From: Orientia tsutsugamushi
GTDB lineage: Bacteria; Pseudomonadota; Alphaproteobacteria; Rickettsiales; Rickettsiaceae
Reading direction: 5' to 3'
DNA: 64,000 bases
Assembly (NCBI RefSeq): GCF_900327275.1
Contig: NZ_LS398548.1
Coordinates: 1,984,001 to 2,048,000, forward strand
A model generated the notes under the pieces. The model was given only the letters and a program-made list of their open reading frames with translations, was not told the DNA's origin and made no database searches. Position 1 is the first letter of the stretch, and each line of letters starts with the position of its first letter. Positions 1 to 10,109 of this stretch are shown one piece after another. The translations under genes and the position numbers were made by a program.

Positions 1-521
1 AATAATGTATGTATAATTTTAGGAATTTCTAAAGGACACAAAAATAATCCAGAAAATGTTATTTCTGAACGTACAATAATTTCATCAACAAATGTTTTGA
101 TAATGTGATTTAATTCTATTGAAGCAATTTGTGCTTGCCATAGTTCACTGCCATTATAAGTAATATTAAGTATATAATAGCCAATTATACTGTTTGAGCC
201 AAAATGTTGCTTAATATAGTTATCAACTGGATTTTTTTTTATTCCAGTTTCTATAGCAATCAAAAATTCTTGCTGTAACTTTATTTCTGGCAAATCAATT
301 AGTATAGATACACTATAACCAGCGTATCTGTTAAGTAATTCTTGAAACTTATTGAATTTATGTACTCCATCAGTATCATATGTTAAAAACATGTCTTCAA
401 TGATGCTATTGTTAGATATTACTACAATAGAAGCTCCAATCTTTCCTAAATATATTATTATAGAGGATTTAAATATAACGCGAGATATCAATTGTTTAAA
501 TTTTAGTAGCAATATATTCAT
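1..521 (-). CDS. Hypothetical protein, N-terminal part (runs off left edge)
   Basis: An open frame starts at the ATG at 519-521 and stays open leftwards to base 1, giving about 173 codons without a stop. The first 40 or so residues alternate basic residues with a hydrophobic stretch (MNILLLKFKQLISRV, then SSIIIYLGKIGASIVVIS), which looks like a membrane anchor or a buried beta-strand region. The rest is a soluble-looking mixed alpha/beta sequence. I do not recognise the family. It is divergent from alaS, and the ORF on the opposite strand at 352-549 is its antisense shadow. The frame looks real because codon use resembles its neighbours and it is continuous, but its function is unknown and its C-terminus lies outside the window. 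Confidence 0.6.
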   Translation of the reverse strand, partial: MNILLLKFKQLISRVIFKSSIIIYLGKIGASIVVISNNSIIEDMFLTYDTDGVHKFNKFQELLNRYAGYSVSILIDLPEIKLQQEFLIAIETGIKKNPVDNYIKQHFGSNSIIGYYILNITYNGSELWQAQIASIELNHIIKTFVDEIIVRSEITFSGLFLCPLEIPKIIHTL

Positions 522-653
522 TAATCGCAACTATAAAAATGTAGCATAAGCTATTAGAACAGTATATATTGTACATTATACTATGTTTTTCGAACTTATA
601 GCAACTAGCCTAAAAAATAATAACAAGGCGCGTGTATCATCTTAAAATTGCAA

Positions 654-3320
654 ATGACAACATTTTTAAATATTAATCAAATTCGTACAACCTTTATAGA
701 ATTTTTCAAGAAATATGGTCATCATCATGCTAGTTCGAGTTCTTTAGTTCCAGGTAATGATCCAAGTTTATTTTTTGTGAATGCTGGTATTGTACAATTT
801 AAAGACTATGTTAGAGCACCTGAAACAAGCAAGTATAGTAGAGTAGTAACTTGTCAAAAATGTGTAAGAGCTGGTGGTAAGCATAATGATTTAGAAAGTG
901 TTGGCTATACAGCACGCCATCATACTTTTTTTGAAATGCTAGGCAATTTTTCATTTGGGGAAGATAATGCTAAAGCAGATTTTATGCAGCTTATATGGAA
1001 TTTTTTAACTAAAGAATTGTTTATTGATGAAGATCGTCTTATTGTTACAGTGTACCATACTGATCATGAAACTGCAAAACTATGGCGGTCAATTGCAGGA
1101 TTAGATGATAGTAGAATTATTCGTATAAAAACAGATGATAATTTTTGGTCGATGGGGCCTGTTGGTCCATGTGGACCATGTACAGAAATTTTTTATGATC
1201 ATGGAGACAAGATACAAGGTGGCCTACCTGGAACCAAAGATGAAAATGGTGGACGTTATGTTGAAATATGGAACATAGTTTTCATGCAGTATGAACAACT
1301 TAACGAATCAACTAGAGTTGAACTAGCAAAGCGTTGTATAGATACTGGAGCTGGATTAGAACGGATAGCAACAGTATTGCAAGGAGTATATGATAATTAC
1401 GATATTGATTTGTTCAAAAATTTGATTGCAAATATTGAACATTTAACAAAAATTAAGTCAGTTGGAGAAGCTAATTTTTCTCATCGAATAATTGCTGATC
1501 ATTTAAGAGCTAGCGCTTTTTTAATTGCAGATGGAGTAATGCCTTCTAATGATGGCAGAGGATATGTTTTAAGAAGAATAATGAGAAGAGCTATGAATCA
1601 GATTCATCAACTGGGCTGTAAAGAACCTGTTATGCATCAGCTAGTTCAAGGTTTAATTAATGAAATGGGTGATTTTTATAAGGAATTAAGAGTTAGGCAA
1701 GAACTCATTACTTACTTGTTAAAAAATGAAGAGGAAAAATTTAAGACTACTTTATCCAAGGGATTAAAGTTACTTGAAGAAGAAAGTAAGAATCTAACAT
1801 CTGGAAGTCAGCTTTCTGGGCACATTGCATTCAAGCTTTATGATACATATGGGTTTCCTTTTGACTTAACTCAAGATATTCTAAAAAAGAGAAGCATTTC
1901 AATTAATAAAACAGAATTTGACCAAAACATGCTTGAACAACAAAATCGGGCAAGGCAATTGTGGAAAGGGCAGGGTAGTAATAAAGAGCAGATATTATGG
2001 GAAAAATTAAAAGAAGAATTTAGAGCTACAGAATTTGTAGGCTATAGTCTTTGTCAAGCTGAAGGAATTGTAGTATCTCTCATTCAAGATAATCAATACG
2101 TAGAATATATTGATATAAATCAAGTTGATGACAACAATAAAGAATTTTGGCTTATAACTAATCAGACTCCATTTTATGGTCAGTCTGGCGGACAAATGGG
2201 AGATATAGGAATAATTAAAAATAATGAATGTACAATTCATGTAACTGATACTATAAAGCTTTTTGGTTGTACTCATGTGCATATTTGTAAAATAGTATCA
2301 GGTAAAATTAATCTTAATGCTGTAGTACATATGGCAATTGACAAGCAATATCGTACTCAATTGCAAATTCATCATTCAGCAACACATATTTTGCATGCAG
2401 CTTTAAGAGAAATTTTAGGTAATCATATCATTCAAAAAGGATCATTAGTAGCTTACGACTATCTACGTTTTGATGTTTCGCATCCAACATCTATTAGTAA
2501 AGAGCTTTTAACTAAAATTGAGAATAGAGTTAATGAAATAATTCTTAACAATACTGCAGTTAAATTTATGATGATGCCATTGGATCAAGCTATAGCTCAT
2601 GGAGCAGTTGCTTTGTTTGAAGAAAAATATGGGGATGAAGTTAGAGCAATATCTATAGGGGAAACATCTGATGCTAGATATTACTCCTTTGAATTATGTG
2701 GTGGAACTCATGTGAAATACACTGGAGATATTGGAGCATTTAGAATTTTGTCAGAAAGCGCGATTGCTGCTGGAGTTAGAAGAATAGAGGCTATTGCTGG
2801 CAAGCATGTCATTAAACAAGCTAGGCAGAATAGTGAACTACTTGATCTAATTGCAGAAAAATTTAGTGTTACTAAGCAAACCATAATGTCTAAAATTGAT
2901 GGCATTATAGAAGAGAATAATTTATTAAAAAAACAGTTGCATCAATTAAAATATAATCAACTTATTTTGTGTGAAAAAGATATACAAAATATTGCTGATA
3001 ATATTGGAAAAATAAAATTAGTTTACAAAAATATTGAAGATTATGATCTTCAAATTGTTAGAAAAGCTGTAAGTAATACAACGAAAAATATTCAGAACTT
3101 AGTTATGGTTGTTATAAGTAATAATGATAAAAAAAGCACAATTATAATTGGAGTGAGTGATAATATTACGAATAAGATACAGGCTAATAACTTAGTAAAG
3201 GAAATTATAAATTATATAGGTGGTAGTGGAGGAGGAAGCTCTACTCTTGCTCAAATAGGTTGCCAGTATACCTCCCAACTTCTAGATTTAAAGAATATAA
3301 TTTGTAAGTTGTTAACCTAA
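654..3320 (+). CDS. alaS: Alanyl-tRNA synthetase
   Basis: Charges tRNA-Ala with alanine in the cytoplasm. At 888 residues the length is normal for bacterial AlaRS. The class II catalytic core is N-terminal, with the CQKCVRAGGKHNDLESVG segment near residue 70 and a GPVGPCGPCTEI motif near 175. The editing domain carries the zinc-site HxxxH motif (HHSATH, near residue 575) and the CGGTH motif near 680. A coiled-coil linker and a DHHA1 C-terminal domain ending with a GGSGGG motif follow. I chose the ATG at 654 rather than the upstream in-frame TTG at 648, because MTTFLNINQIRTTFIEFF begins at the usual AlaRS N-terminus. It is the first of three aminoacyl-tRNA synthetase genes in the first 7.3 kb. 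No defect seen. Confidence 0.97.
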   Translation: MTTFLNINQIRTTFIEFFKKYGHHHASSSSLVPGNDPSLFFVNAGIVQFKDYVRAPETSKYSRVVTCQKCVRAGGKHNDLESVGYTARHHTFFEMLGNFSFGEDNAKADFMQLIWNFLTKELFIDEDRLIVTVYHTDHETAKLWRSIAGLDDSRIIRIKTDDNFWSMGPVGPCGPCTEIFYDHGDKIQGGLPGTKDENGGRYVEIWNIVFMQYEQLNESTRVELAKRCIDTGAGLERIATVLQGVYDNYDIDLFKNLIANIEHLTKIKSVGEANFSHRIIADHLRASAFLIADGVMPSNDGRGYVLRRIMRRAMNQIHQLGCKEPVMHQLVQGLINEMGDFYKELRVRQELITYLLKNEEEKFKTTLSKGLKLLEEESKNLTSGSQLSGHIAFKLYDTYGFPFDLTQDILKKRSISINKTEFDQNMLEQQNRARQLWKGQGSNKEQILWEKLKEEFRATEFVGYSLCQAEGIVVSLIQDNQYVEYIDINQVDDNNKEFWLITNQTPFYGQSGGQMGDIGIIKNNECTIHVTDTIKLFGCTHVHICKIVSGKINLNAVVHMAIDKQYRTQLQIHHSATHILHAALREILGNHIIQKGSLVAYDYLRFDVSHPTSISKELLTKIENRVNEIILNNTAVKFMMMPLDQAIAHGAVALFEEKYGDEVRAISIGETSDARYYSFELCGGTHVKYTGDIGAFRILSESAIAAGVRRIEAIAGKHVIKQARQNSELLDLIAEKFSVTKQTIMSKIDGIIEENNLLKKQLHQLKYNQLILCEKDIQNIADNIGKIKLVYKNIEDYDLQIVRKAVSNTTKNIQNLVMVVISNNDKKSTIIIGVSDNITNKIQANNLVKEIINYIGGSGGGSSTLAQIGCQYTSQLLDLKNIICKLLT

Positions 3321-3508
3321 CAATAGAATATAATTAGTCTATTATAACACGAGTATAATATAAGTTATTGATTCTAACTCTTATTTTATAAAAGATTATT
3401 TTTCTCAGATATTTTTTATTATATCTTACATTTTGCAGAATGGATATTATATCGAACTTGTGTTACAGATAACATTAAATCTTAGTGTATCTAACTTATA
3501 GTAATATT

Positions 3509-4942
3509 ATGACAAATATAGTAACAAGATTTGCTCCTTCGCCAACTGGGTTTTTACATATTGGAGGAGCTCGTACTGCTCTTTTTAATTATTTATTTGC
3601 TAGACACCATAAAGGCAGGTTTTTGCTTCGTATTGAGGATACTGATGCTGCTAGATCAACTGAAGAATATAAACTCGGTATTATAGATAGCTTAAAATGG
3701 TTAAAAATAAATTGGGATAATGATATTTTTTATCAGTCTGCAAATCTACAAAGGCATGTAAATATAGCTTTAGAACTAGTAAAGAGTGGTAAAGCTTACT
3801 ATTGTTTTACTTCTCAAGAAGAAATTGATCTCCAAAGACAATTAGCTATTGCTCAGAAGCAAAGTTTTATCTTTAGGAGTCCATGGCGCAATAACATTCC
3901 TTCTTCATTATCATTAAAGAATAATAATAAAGCATATGTGATTCGTTTTAAAGCTCCAGATTATGGTACTACTATAATTAATGACCACGTACAAGGTGAG
4001 GTAGTATTTCAAAATCAACAGATTGATGATATGATTTTAGTACGCAGTGATGGTACACCAACTTACATGTTAGCAGTAGTAGTAGATGATCATGATATGG
4101 GTATTACACATATTATCCGTGGAGATGATCATCTTACGAACGCAGCTAAACAAATAGCATTATATGACGCTTTAGGTTGGAAAGCACCAGCTATGGTTCA
4201 TATACCATTGATTTATGGACCTGATGGAACCAAATTATCTAAAAGGCATGGCGCTATTGGTGTTGATGCATATCAAAAAATGGGCTATTTACCTGAAGCT
4301 TTATGCAATTATCTATTAAGATTAGGGTGGAGCTACCAAGATGAAGAGATAATATCTCATGAGCGTGCTATAAAGCTGTTTGACATGGATGGATTAGGTA
4401 AGTCTGCAGCAAGATTAGATTTTGATAAAATGTTGTATTTAAACGGCTATTATATTCGTAGCACTGATAATTCTATACTAGCAAAACTAGTAATTGAGAT
4501 ACTATCTAAGCAATATATCCTTAGTAATGAAAGTTGCAATTTGATTCAAAAAGGAATGTCGGGCTTAAAAAGCAGAGCTAATTTACTGACAGATCTTGCT
4601 GAAAATGCAAAAATATATGTTTTGGAAAATAAGTTAACTTTTGTTAATGAAGCTTTAAATATTATTCAAAAAACTCCTTCTATGTTAATTACAGAAGTTA
4701 TTGATATTATTAACAATTTGCAGGAATTGAACTGCGAATCTGTCAAACAAGCTCTTACAGAATTTGCTAAAACCAAACAGATGAAATTGGGGCAGTTAAT
4801 GGATCCAATTCGAGCATTATTAACTGGCAATACTAAATCACCTAGTATATTTGAAGTTATTCCAATATTAGGTAAAATACATACGATTAAACGTTTAGCT
4901 GATATTAATGCTATAAAATCAAATAATCAAACTTTAGTGTAA
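3509..4942 (+). CDS. gltX: Glutamyl-tRNA synthetase
   Basis: Class I synthetase that loads glutamate on tRNA-Glu and, in many alphaproteobacteria, also supplies Glu-tRNA-Gln for the GatCAB amidotransferase. The HIGH-type signature [20 protein letters not shown] is at the extreme N-terminus, and the KMSKS equivalent ([10 protein letters not shown]) is near residue 245. At 477 residues it is a normal length. An in-frame GTG lies 24 bases upstream, but the ATG at 3509 places the Rossmann strand correctly. Rickettsiales often carry two gltX paralogues, and this sequence alone does not show which one this is. The 188 bases separating it from alaS contain no gene I can see. Confidence 0.95.
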   Translation: MTNIVTRFAPSPTGFLHIGGARTALFNYLFARHHKGRFLLRIEDTDAARSTEEYKLGIIDSLKWLKINWDNDIFYQSANLQRHVNIALELVKSGKAYYCFTSQEEIDLQRQLAIAQKQSFIFRSPWRNNIPSSLSLKNNNKAYVIRFKAPDYGTTIINDHVQGEVVFQNQQIDDMILVRSDGTPTYMLAVVVDDHDMGITHIIRGDDHLTNAAKQIALYDALGWKAPAMVHIPLIYGPDGTKLSKRHGAIGVDAYQKMGYLPEALCNYLLRLGWSYQDEEIISHERAIKLFDMDGLGKSAARLDFDKMLYLNGYYIRSTDNSILAKLVIEILSKQYILSNESCNLIQKGMSGLKSRANLLTDLAENAKIYVLENKLTFVNEALNIIQKTPSMLITEVIDIINNLQELNCESVKQALTEFAKTKQMKLGQLMDPIRALLTGNTKSPSIFEVIPILGKIHTIKRLADINAIKSNNQTLV

Positions 4943-5287
4943 TTATAGTGCAAAAGAGTTACCGCAGCCACATTTAGCTTGAGCTGCTGGATTAGTAATT
5001 TTAAAATATGAACGTCCTAACTCTTCTATATACTCAATAATGGCACCATTAATAAAACTTTGTGATAATGAATCAATTACTACTATAGCATTATCTTTCT
5101 TAGCTATAAAATCACCTGGTTCATAGTCCATAACAAGATCATACTCATAAATAAAACCTGAACATCCACCCGCATCAACTCTAATTCTTAACATCAGAGG
5201 CTGTTGTTCATTTGCTTCTTCATTTAATTCATGAATTCTCTTATATACTGTATCACTTATTGTGATATTAAATTTTGAGTTACTCAT
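4943..5287 (-). CDS. A-type iron-sulfur carrier (IscA/ErpA/HesB family)
   Basis: Small A-type scaffold or carrier that delivers Fe-S clusters to apoproteins. At 114 residues it is typical. The three cluster-binding cysteines of the family are visible: one in DAGGCSGFIYEYD (middle) and two in the terminal CGCGNSFAL. It is convergent with gltX, and their stop codons are almost adjacent. Whether it is the ErpA or the IscA orthologue cannot be settled from the sequence alone, because there is no isc operon beside it. A plausible client in this window is lipA, a radical-SAM enzyme with two 4Fe-4S clusters, but that link is only inference. Confidence 0.92.
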   Translation of the reverse strand: MSNSKFNITISDTVYKRIHELNEEANEQQPLMLRIRVDAGGCSGFIYEYDLVMDYEPGDFIAKKDNAIVVIDSLSQSFINGAIIEYIEELGRSYFKITNPAAQAKCGCGNSFAL

Positions 5288-5452
5288 TTTTTCTATTGTT
5301 TTATGTTGGCAATTATTATAGTTAATTTTGTATTGATATAAAGATTAATAATGTTATTTTTTAGTAATAGTTGCAGCTTTGTTTATATATAACTTTCCAA
5401 TTATTCAGAGTAAAGTTTATTTACAGTCCAAAATGAATTAAATAATATTATA

Positions 5453-7225
5453 ATGAACATTTATAAAAGACTTAAGCAAGATATTGATGTAGTAGCTACA
5501 AGTATTATTAACAAACTTAAATCTACTAGCGATAGTAAAAAATTTGATAGCTTAAATGATACAATACCAATTGTACTAGAATCCTCCAAAGATGTAAATA
5601 GCTATGACATTTCAACTAACATTGCAATGCTTATTGCTAAAAAGATGAATCAGGATTCAATTACACTAGCTAATTTATTTAAAAAAAAACTTAGTCATTA
5701 TCCATATATTGCTAATATTACAATAGCTGGCCCTGGATTCATTAATTTTGTTATTTTGCAAGAAGAATGGACAAACTATTTAGCTATAATATTAGATGGT
5801 AGTTACAGAAAAGAATATAGTAGCATCGGTAATAATAAAAAAGTAAATATAGAGTATGTTTCTGCTAATCCAACTGGACTACTACATATTGGACATGCTA
5901 GAGCAGCTGTATATGGAGATGTTTTAGCGACATTATTACAATGTACAGGATACCAAGTTACTAGAGAGTATTATGTTAATGATACTGGAGTACAAATTGA
6001 TAATTTAGCTAAGTCAGTATATTTAAGGTATAAACAAGCAATAACTGGTCAAGCAGCTGATATACCAAAGGGACTCTATCCAGGTGAGTATTTAATTTCA
6101 GTTGGAACAAAGCTAGCTAACGAATATGGAGACAAGTTATTAACTCTTAGTGAACCAGAATATTTAAATATTATTAAAGATGTTGCTGTTAATAACCTGC
6201 TTCAATCAATTAAAGCTGATTTAGCTTTAATTGGAGTTCGGCATGATATTTTTTTTTCAGAAAAGAATCTACATGATAGTAATGTAATAAGTAAGGTAAT
6301 TGATCTATTATCAGTCAAGAAATTAGTTTATACCGGTGAATTATCACAACCTAAAGGGCAAAGTAGTGATAATTGGCAACCAAGAAGGCAGCTATTATTT
6401 AAGTCTAGTATTTTTGGTGATGATCAAGATAGGCCATTACAGAAAGAAGATGGTAGTTGGACTTATTTTGCCAGTGATATTGCTTATGCTGACAATAAAA
6501 TAAAACGTGGATTTGATTATGTGATTTTTATTCTTGGAGCTGACCATATTGGTTATGTTAGTCGTATTAAAGCTATTATACAGGCACTTGATTCTAATCA
6601 AGATGTAACCTTAGATATCAAAATCTGTCAGCTTGTAAAACTGATTGAAGACGGTGTAGCGGTAAAAATGTCTAAGAGATCTGGCAGTTTTACTACTATA
6701 AGAGATGTATATGAAACTGTAGGAAAAGATGTAATAAGATTCTTTATGTTAACTAGAAAAAATAATGCTGTGCTGGATTTTGATTTGGTAAAATTACAAG
6801 AACAATCACGTGATAATCCTGTATTTTATGTACAATATGCTTATGTTAGAGCAGGTTCAATCCTTAGAAAGGCTAAAGATAATGCAAATATAGCATATGA
6901 AATTTTTTCTACTAATAAATCAGATTTTAGTCTGCTCTCAACAAAAGAAGAACTTAATTTGATCAAAATTTTAGCAGTTTGGTCTCACATGCTAGATGGA
7001 GCAGTAAAAAACTTTGAACCTCACCGTATAGCTATTTATTTACAAAAGTTGGCAGCAGAATTTCATGCTTTATGGAATTTTAAAAGTCATGACTTAGATT
7101 ACAGATTTATAGTTTTAAATGATAATAATTTAACTGCCGCTCGTCTTGCATTAGCTACAGCAGTTAGAGAGATTATTAGAGAAGGATTAAAGATTATTGG
7201 AATTACTTGTGTTGAAGTAATGTAA
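5453..7225 (+). CDS. argS: Arginyl-tRNA synthetase
   Basis: Class I synthetase for tRNA-Arg, 590 residues, full length. The N-terminal additional domain (about residues 1-110) is followed by the HIGH motif in SANPTGLLHIGHARAAVYGD near residue 142 and a KMSKS-like VKMSKRSG near 405. The C-terminal DALR anticodon-binding domain ends at GITCVEVM. It is followed after 11 bases by the SPOR-domain gene on the same strand, so the two are probably co-transcribed. No defect seen. Confidence 0.96.
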   Translation: MNIYKRLKQDIDVVATSIINKLKSTSDSKKFDSLNDTIPIVLESSKDVNSYDISTNIAMLIAKKMNQDSITLANLFKKKLSHYPYIANITIAGPGFINFVILQEEWTNYLAIILDGSYRKEYSSIGNNKKVNIEYVSANPTGLLHIGHARAAVYGDVLATLLQCTGYQVTREYYVNDTGVQIDNLAKSVYLRYKQAITGQAADIPKGLYPGEYLISVGTKLANEYGDKLLTLSEPEYLNIIKDVAVNNLLQSIKADLALIGVRHDIFFSEKNLHDSNVISKVIDLLSVKKLVYTGELSQPKGQSSDNWQPRRQLLFKSSIFGDDQDRPLQKEDGSWTYFASDIAYADNKIKRGFDYVIFILGADHIGYVSRIKAIIQALDSNQDVTLDIKICQLVKLIEDGVAVKMSKRSGSFTTIRDVYETVGKDVIRFFMLTRKNNAVLDFDLVKLQEQSRDNPVFYVQYAYVRAGSILRKAKDNANIAYEIFSTNKSDFSLLSTKEELNLIKILAVWSHMLDGAVKNFEPHRIAIYLQKLAAEFHALWNFKSHDLDYRFIVLNDNNLTAARLALATAVREIIREGLKIIGITCVEVM

Positions 7226-7236
7226 GAATCAAAACT

Positions 7237-7992
7237 ATGCTTATAAAACGTTTTATATCTTATTTAGCCATAAATAATAAAGTTACTTATGGTCAATATT
7301 TTGCATATGTTATTTTAATGCTACTAATACTTCTTATAGAACTTTTATGTTTATACTATGTCGTTTTTTATTATCTATCTGTAGATATTCCAATAATAGA
7401 AAATGATAACCTTCCACATAAAATTAAGCCAAAGGTTGTTGGTGGAATCAAGATACTAAACTCTGATAAAACTATATATGATAAAATAAAAAATGATGGT
7501 ACTAGTACAAATAATCAGGTTAAAATTTTGCCTTTACCAGAGCAACCTTTAAAAATTAGAAGAAATGATGATAGCATCGTAAAAAAAGAGTCGCAAAGTC
7601 CTGCAAATATAACAGTGGAACCAAATAGCATAACCGATTCTTGCGCATACTCACAGCAAGATTTAGAAATTATAGCATTAGAGCAGTTTGATAATAGATT
7701 AAAATATTTGCTTTTACATTCTCCAGCAAAAAAACGTACAATACAGAAATATAGGCTATATCTTGATTCTAGTTATAATGCTGATCTTGCAGAAGCGATG
7801 TGGCAACAAATTTTTGAAAGTAATAGTAAGATATTAAAAGGCTATAATTGTATCATAGATGCAATGGTTGTTGATAATGATAAAGTGATATACAATATTT
7901 TGGCTGGCGAATTCTCTAATTTTAGTAGTGCATTTGCATTATGTAAAAAATTAATTTCTAACCAGCAAAATTGTTTAGTGGTACAATATTGA
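7237..7992 (+). CDS. SPOR-domain inner-membrane protein
   Basis: 251 residues with one strong transmembrane segment near residues 20-50 (ILMLLILLIELLCLYYVVFY), a polar low-complexity linker, and a C-terminal domain from about residue 170 with the alternating pattern of a SPOR repeat (YRLYLDSSYNADLAEAMWQQ, later YNILAGEFSNFSSAFALCKK). SPOR domains bind denuded peptidoglycan glycans at division sites, so a role in the cell envelope or septum is likely by family. It lies 11 bases downstream of argS, in the same transcriptional direction. The SPOR call rests on pattern, not alignment, but the topology (N-in single-pass with periplasmic C-terminus) fits well. Confidence 0.75.
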   Translation: MLIKRFISYLAINNKVTYGQYFAYVILMLLILLIELLCLYYVVFYYLSVDIPIIENDNLPHKIKPKVVGGIKILNSDKTIYDKIKNDGTSTNNQVKILPLPEQPLKIRRNDDSIVKKESQSPANITVEPNSITDSCAYSQQDLEIIALEQFDNRLKYLLLHSPAKKRTIQKYRLYLDSSYNADLAEAMWQQIFESNSKILKGYNCIIDAMVVDNDKVIYNILAGEFSNFSSAFALCKKLISNQQNCLVVQY

Positions 7993-8189
7993 ATTATTTT
8001 TTATTATCTTATAGTGCTATTGCATGGTTAACATAGTAAAAAGTATAATAACCTTACTTGTATGGATCTATTGTCTACAGCTATCTGAGTTAACTTTTCT
8101 TCTTTCATGTATAATAAAACTTTTGTTTTTTTAAGCGCTTCTTATAGTTATTAACGTCAATTTAGGATAAGGAGTCAGGAGAAGAAGAA

Positions 8190-8985
8190 GAGATAAGATG
8201 GGGATTAAGTTTAGAGATAGAATAACTAGCAAGAGAAGCAATTATATGAACAAAAAAATTAAGAGGAGAACGGTGTCTAGTATCTCTAAAAGCATATGTT
8301 TTTTAGTACATTAAAGACAAACTCAATTAAAGAACGTTTATTTAATAACAGATTATCTTGTATGTCCAATAAATATGTTTTCATATCTTTACGAAGATTA
8401 GTAAATAAACGTAGATCCATTGGTCAGCAGTTGATGAAATAACTCTTTAGATATGTAAGCTTTATCACCAAACAATTTACCAGATAAGCCTTTAGAAAAA
8501 ACTGAAGCTACATATAGGTTGCTTTTATTGCTTTTAGTAATTTTAACTGACATTATTTCGCCTTTATTATTGATTATAAGATGAAGCTTAAAGCCTAAGA
8601 ACAAGCCATAACTACTTTTACCAATTTTAGAAATTTTGTTAAAAACTCTATTGCTGTGGGTACGTTTATTATGACAAAGTAATATATACCAGTCTCTTCT
8701 CATTTCAGATAATGCATTAATACGACTAATGGTAGCAACATTCTAGGCTACAGTTGTATTATTCTACTATAGCTTGGTAAGCAAAAGTATCCTTTATACT
8801 TATAACTCAAGTAATATAGATAATAATTTTTAAATTCCTTGCATGGAGATAAACAAAAATATATCGCTATTGTTAATAACTCAGCTAAGGACAACTTCCC
8901 ATCTCTGTTCGTTTGATTACTACTTGGTATTAATCTCTTTCTTTCACACTCTTGATATATCTTGCAAAAATTGTCTATTAAATAG
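8190..8985 (-). pseudogene. IS982-family transposase, frameshifted
   Basis: Reading leftwards, pieces of one transposase appear in different frames. An N-terminal part with a FCKIYQECERKRLIPS-like stretch lies next to the MITE. A central DDE portion at 8398-8703 contains NKISKIGKSSYGLFLGFKLH and LFGDKAYISKELF. A C-terminal part reads LRLFTNLRKDMKTYLLDIQD and then KRSLIEFVFNVLKN. This order and these motifs are those of IS982 transposases (DDE type, about 290 residues). Stops and frameshifts separate the pieces, so no active enzyme is made. The 101-residue ORF at 8398-8703 is only the middle third. Confidence 0.8.
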
Positions 8986-9129
8986 TAGACCTCTTTCGAA
9001 ACTGGTTAAGGTAGTTCAAAATCATTGCTGATAAATATCGAAATAACGTAAAAGATTCGGTCTTAGAGTTAATTTGATCTCTGGTATTTATAATTTTGAA
9101 CTACCTTAACCAGTTTCGAAAGAGGTCTA
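8986..9129. repeat. Palindromic MITE, type A (copy 1 of 3)
   Basis: 144 bases bounded by TA and by nearly perfect inverted repeats of about 37 bases (TAGACCTCTTTCGAAACTGG... mirrored at the right end). The interior matches the 3' end of the IS5-type transposase at 60182-61090. The termini match that IS, so this is a non-autonomous derivative it could mobilise. It is inserted within the IS982 relic. Other copies are at 14854-14998 and 35110-35254. Confidence 0.85.
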
Positions 9130-9372
9130 GTATACTGTTATAATACATTTTTTCATGTTGTGTTATTCCTTATTTATTTAAATTTTTTTTACAACTCAAC
9201 ATTCTCGCTTTGTATACCTTTTATTCTCTACATTTCATATTTCCACTTATCCTAATCTGGCGTTTAAAGTAATTGGTGAAAATGATAGAATAAATCTAAG
9301 GTGCAATTTAAAGATAGTATTATTGGAGATAGTTTTCGAATAATAATATATCCTGATACTTACCTAAATTGT

Positions 9373-10109
9373 TCATTCTATACTATATTCATCTAAATTA
9401 AATCTTTTAATTATTTCTTTATAAAGCATAATTGCGTTATCTGGTTCAGAACATTCACGCTCGTAGCCTAATTTACAATTACTTTGCAGATCTCATAACT
9501 TACAAGTATCAGGAGTAATTTCATCCGCTAGTAAAATGATATCTCCACTTAAATTATTAATTCGCCCAAACTCTAATTGACACTCTACCAATCTAATATT
9601 AATGCTAGCAAACATTCCAACTAAAAAAGTGTATAATTTTAATGCTAACGTTTTTATATTTTTTAATTCATAATAATCTACTCAGTTAAATTTTATCATT
9701 TGATCTTCATTAATAATGGGATAATTATTAGCTCCATGTTTTACCATAAAACCAATAATAGGAGTATCAAATACGTAACCATCTTCAATGCTAAATTGAC
9801 TAACATATCTACCAGAAGCAATATTAGTGATGCATACTTTAACTGGAATAATATTAAGAGAGCGTAAATAAGCTGCTCTCTCATATTTATTTTCTGTATT
9901 AAATGGTGATTAATACCTACCATACTAACTCTTTTGAAAATATAATTAGATATTACATTATTCAAAACTCCTTTACCAGATACTTGAATTACTTTTTCTG
10001 CATTAATTCTCATATCATCTTTAAAAAACTGTATTAAAGTATACTCATCAATTCTATAAATAATTTTACTATTTCCTTCGAAAATTTTTTCCTTAGAAAG
10101 TCTTACCAT
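9373..10109 (-). pseudogene. purC: SAICAR synthetase relic
   Basis: Phosphoribosylaminoimidazole-succinocarboxamide synthase (purine biosynthesis), decayed. The N-terminus is in one frame (KEKIFEGNSKIIYR, FKDDMRINAEK, GKGVLNNVISNYIF, INMREQL). A frameshift near 9890 moves the rest to another frame (IIPVKVCITNIASGRYVSQF, then VFDTPIIGFMVKHG). Further on is the family signature FGRINNLSGDIILLADEITP followed by DTCKL-stop-DLQ. The two nonsense codons are both TGA and sit where tryptophan is expected (the canonical motif is TCRLWD). The presumed start overlaps the 3' end of the START-domain gene by 17 bases. No other purine biosynthesis gene is in the window, consistent with host purine import in Rickettsiales. 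Confidence 0.9.

Larger units (their letters stand above)
8153..9264 (-). mobile_element. IS982-family insertion sequence relic with a nested MITE
   Basis: The ends are imperfect inverted repeats: AACGTCAATTTAGGATAAGG on the left and the reverse complement of CTTATCCTAATCTGGCGTT on the right. Subtracting the 144-base MITE at 8986-9129 leaves about 968 bases, close to the usual IS982 length. The transposase on the minus strand is broken. A terminal fragment homologous to bases 8153-8310 recurs in inverted orientation at about 36719-36884. The element fills the gene-free gap between the SPOR gene and the purC relic. Confidence 0.75.

Noticed and set aside
352-549. 65-codon plus-strand ORF
   Set aside because: It is antisense to the open partial gene at 1-521, which has the better coding pattern; there is no family resemblance.
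8843-9031. 62-codon plus-strand ORF
   Set aside because: It lies across the IS982 relic and into the MITE; the other strand reads the transposase.
9373-10109. TGA recoded as tryptophan
   Set aside because: The two TGA codons in purC fall on expected Trp positions, but the gene also has a frameshift, and intact genes here use TGG for Trp and TGA as stop (for example trmD).
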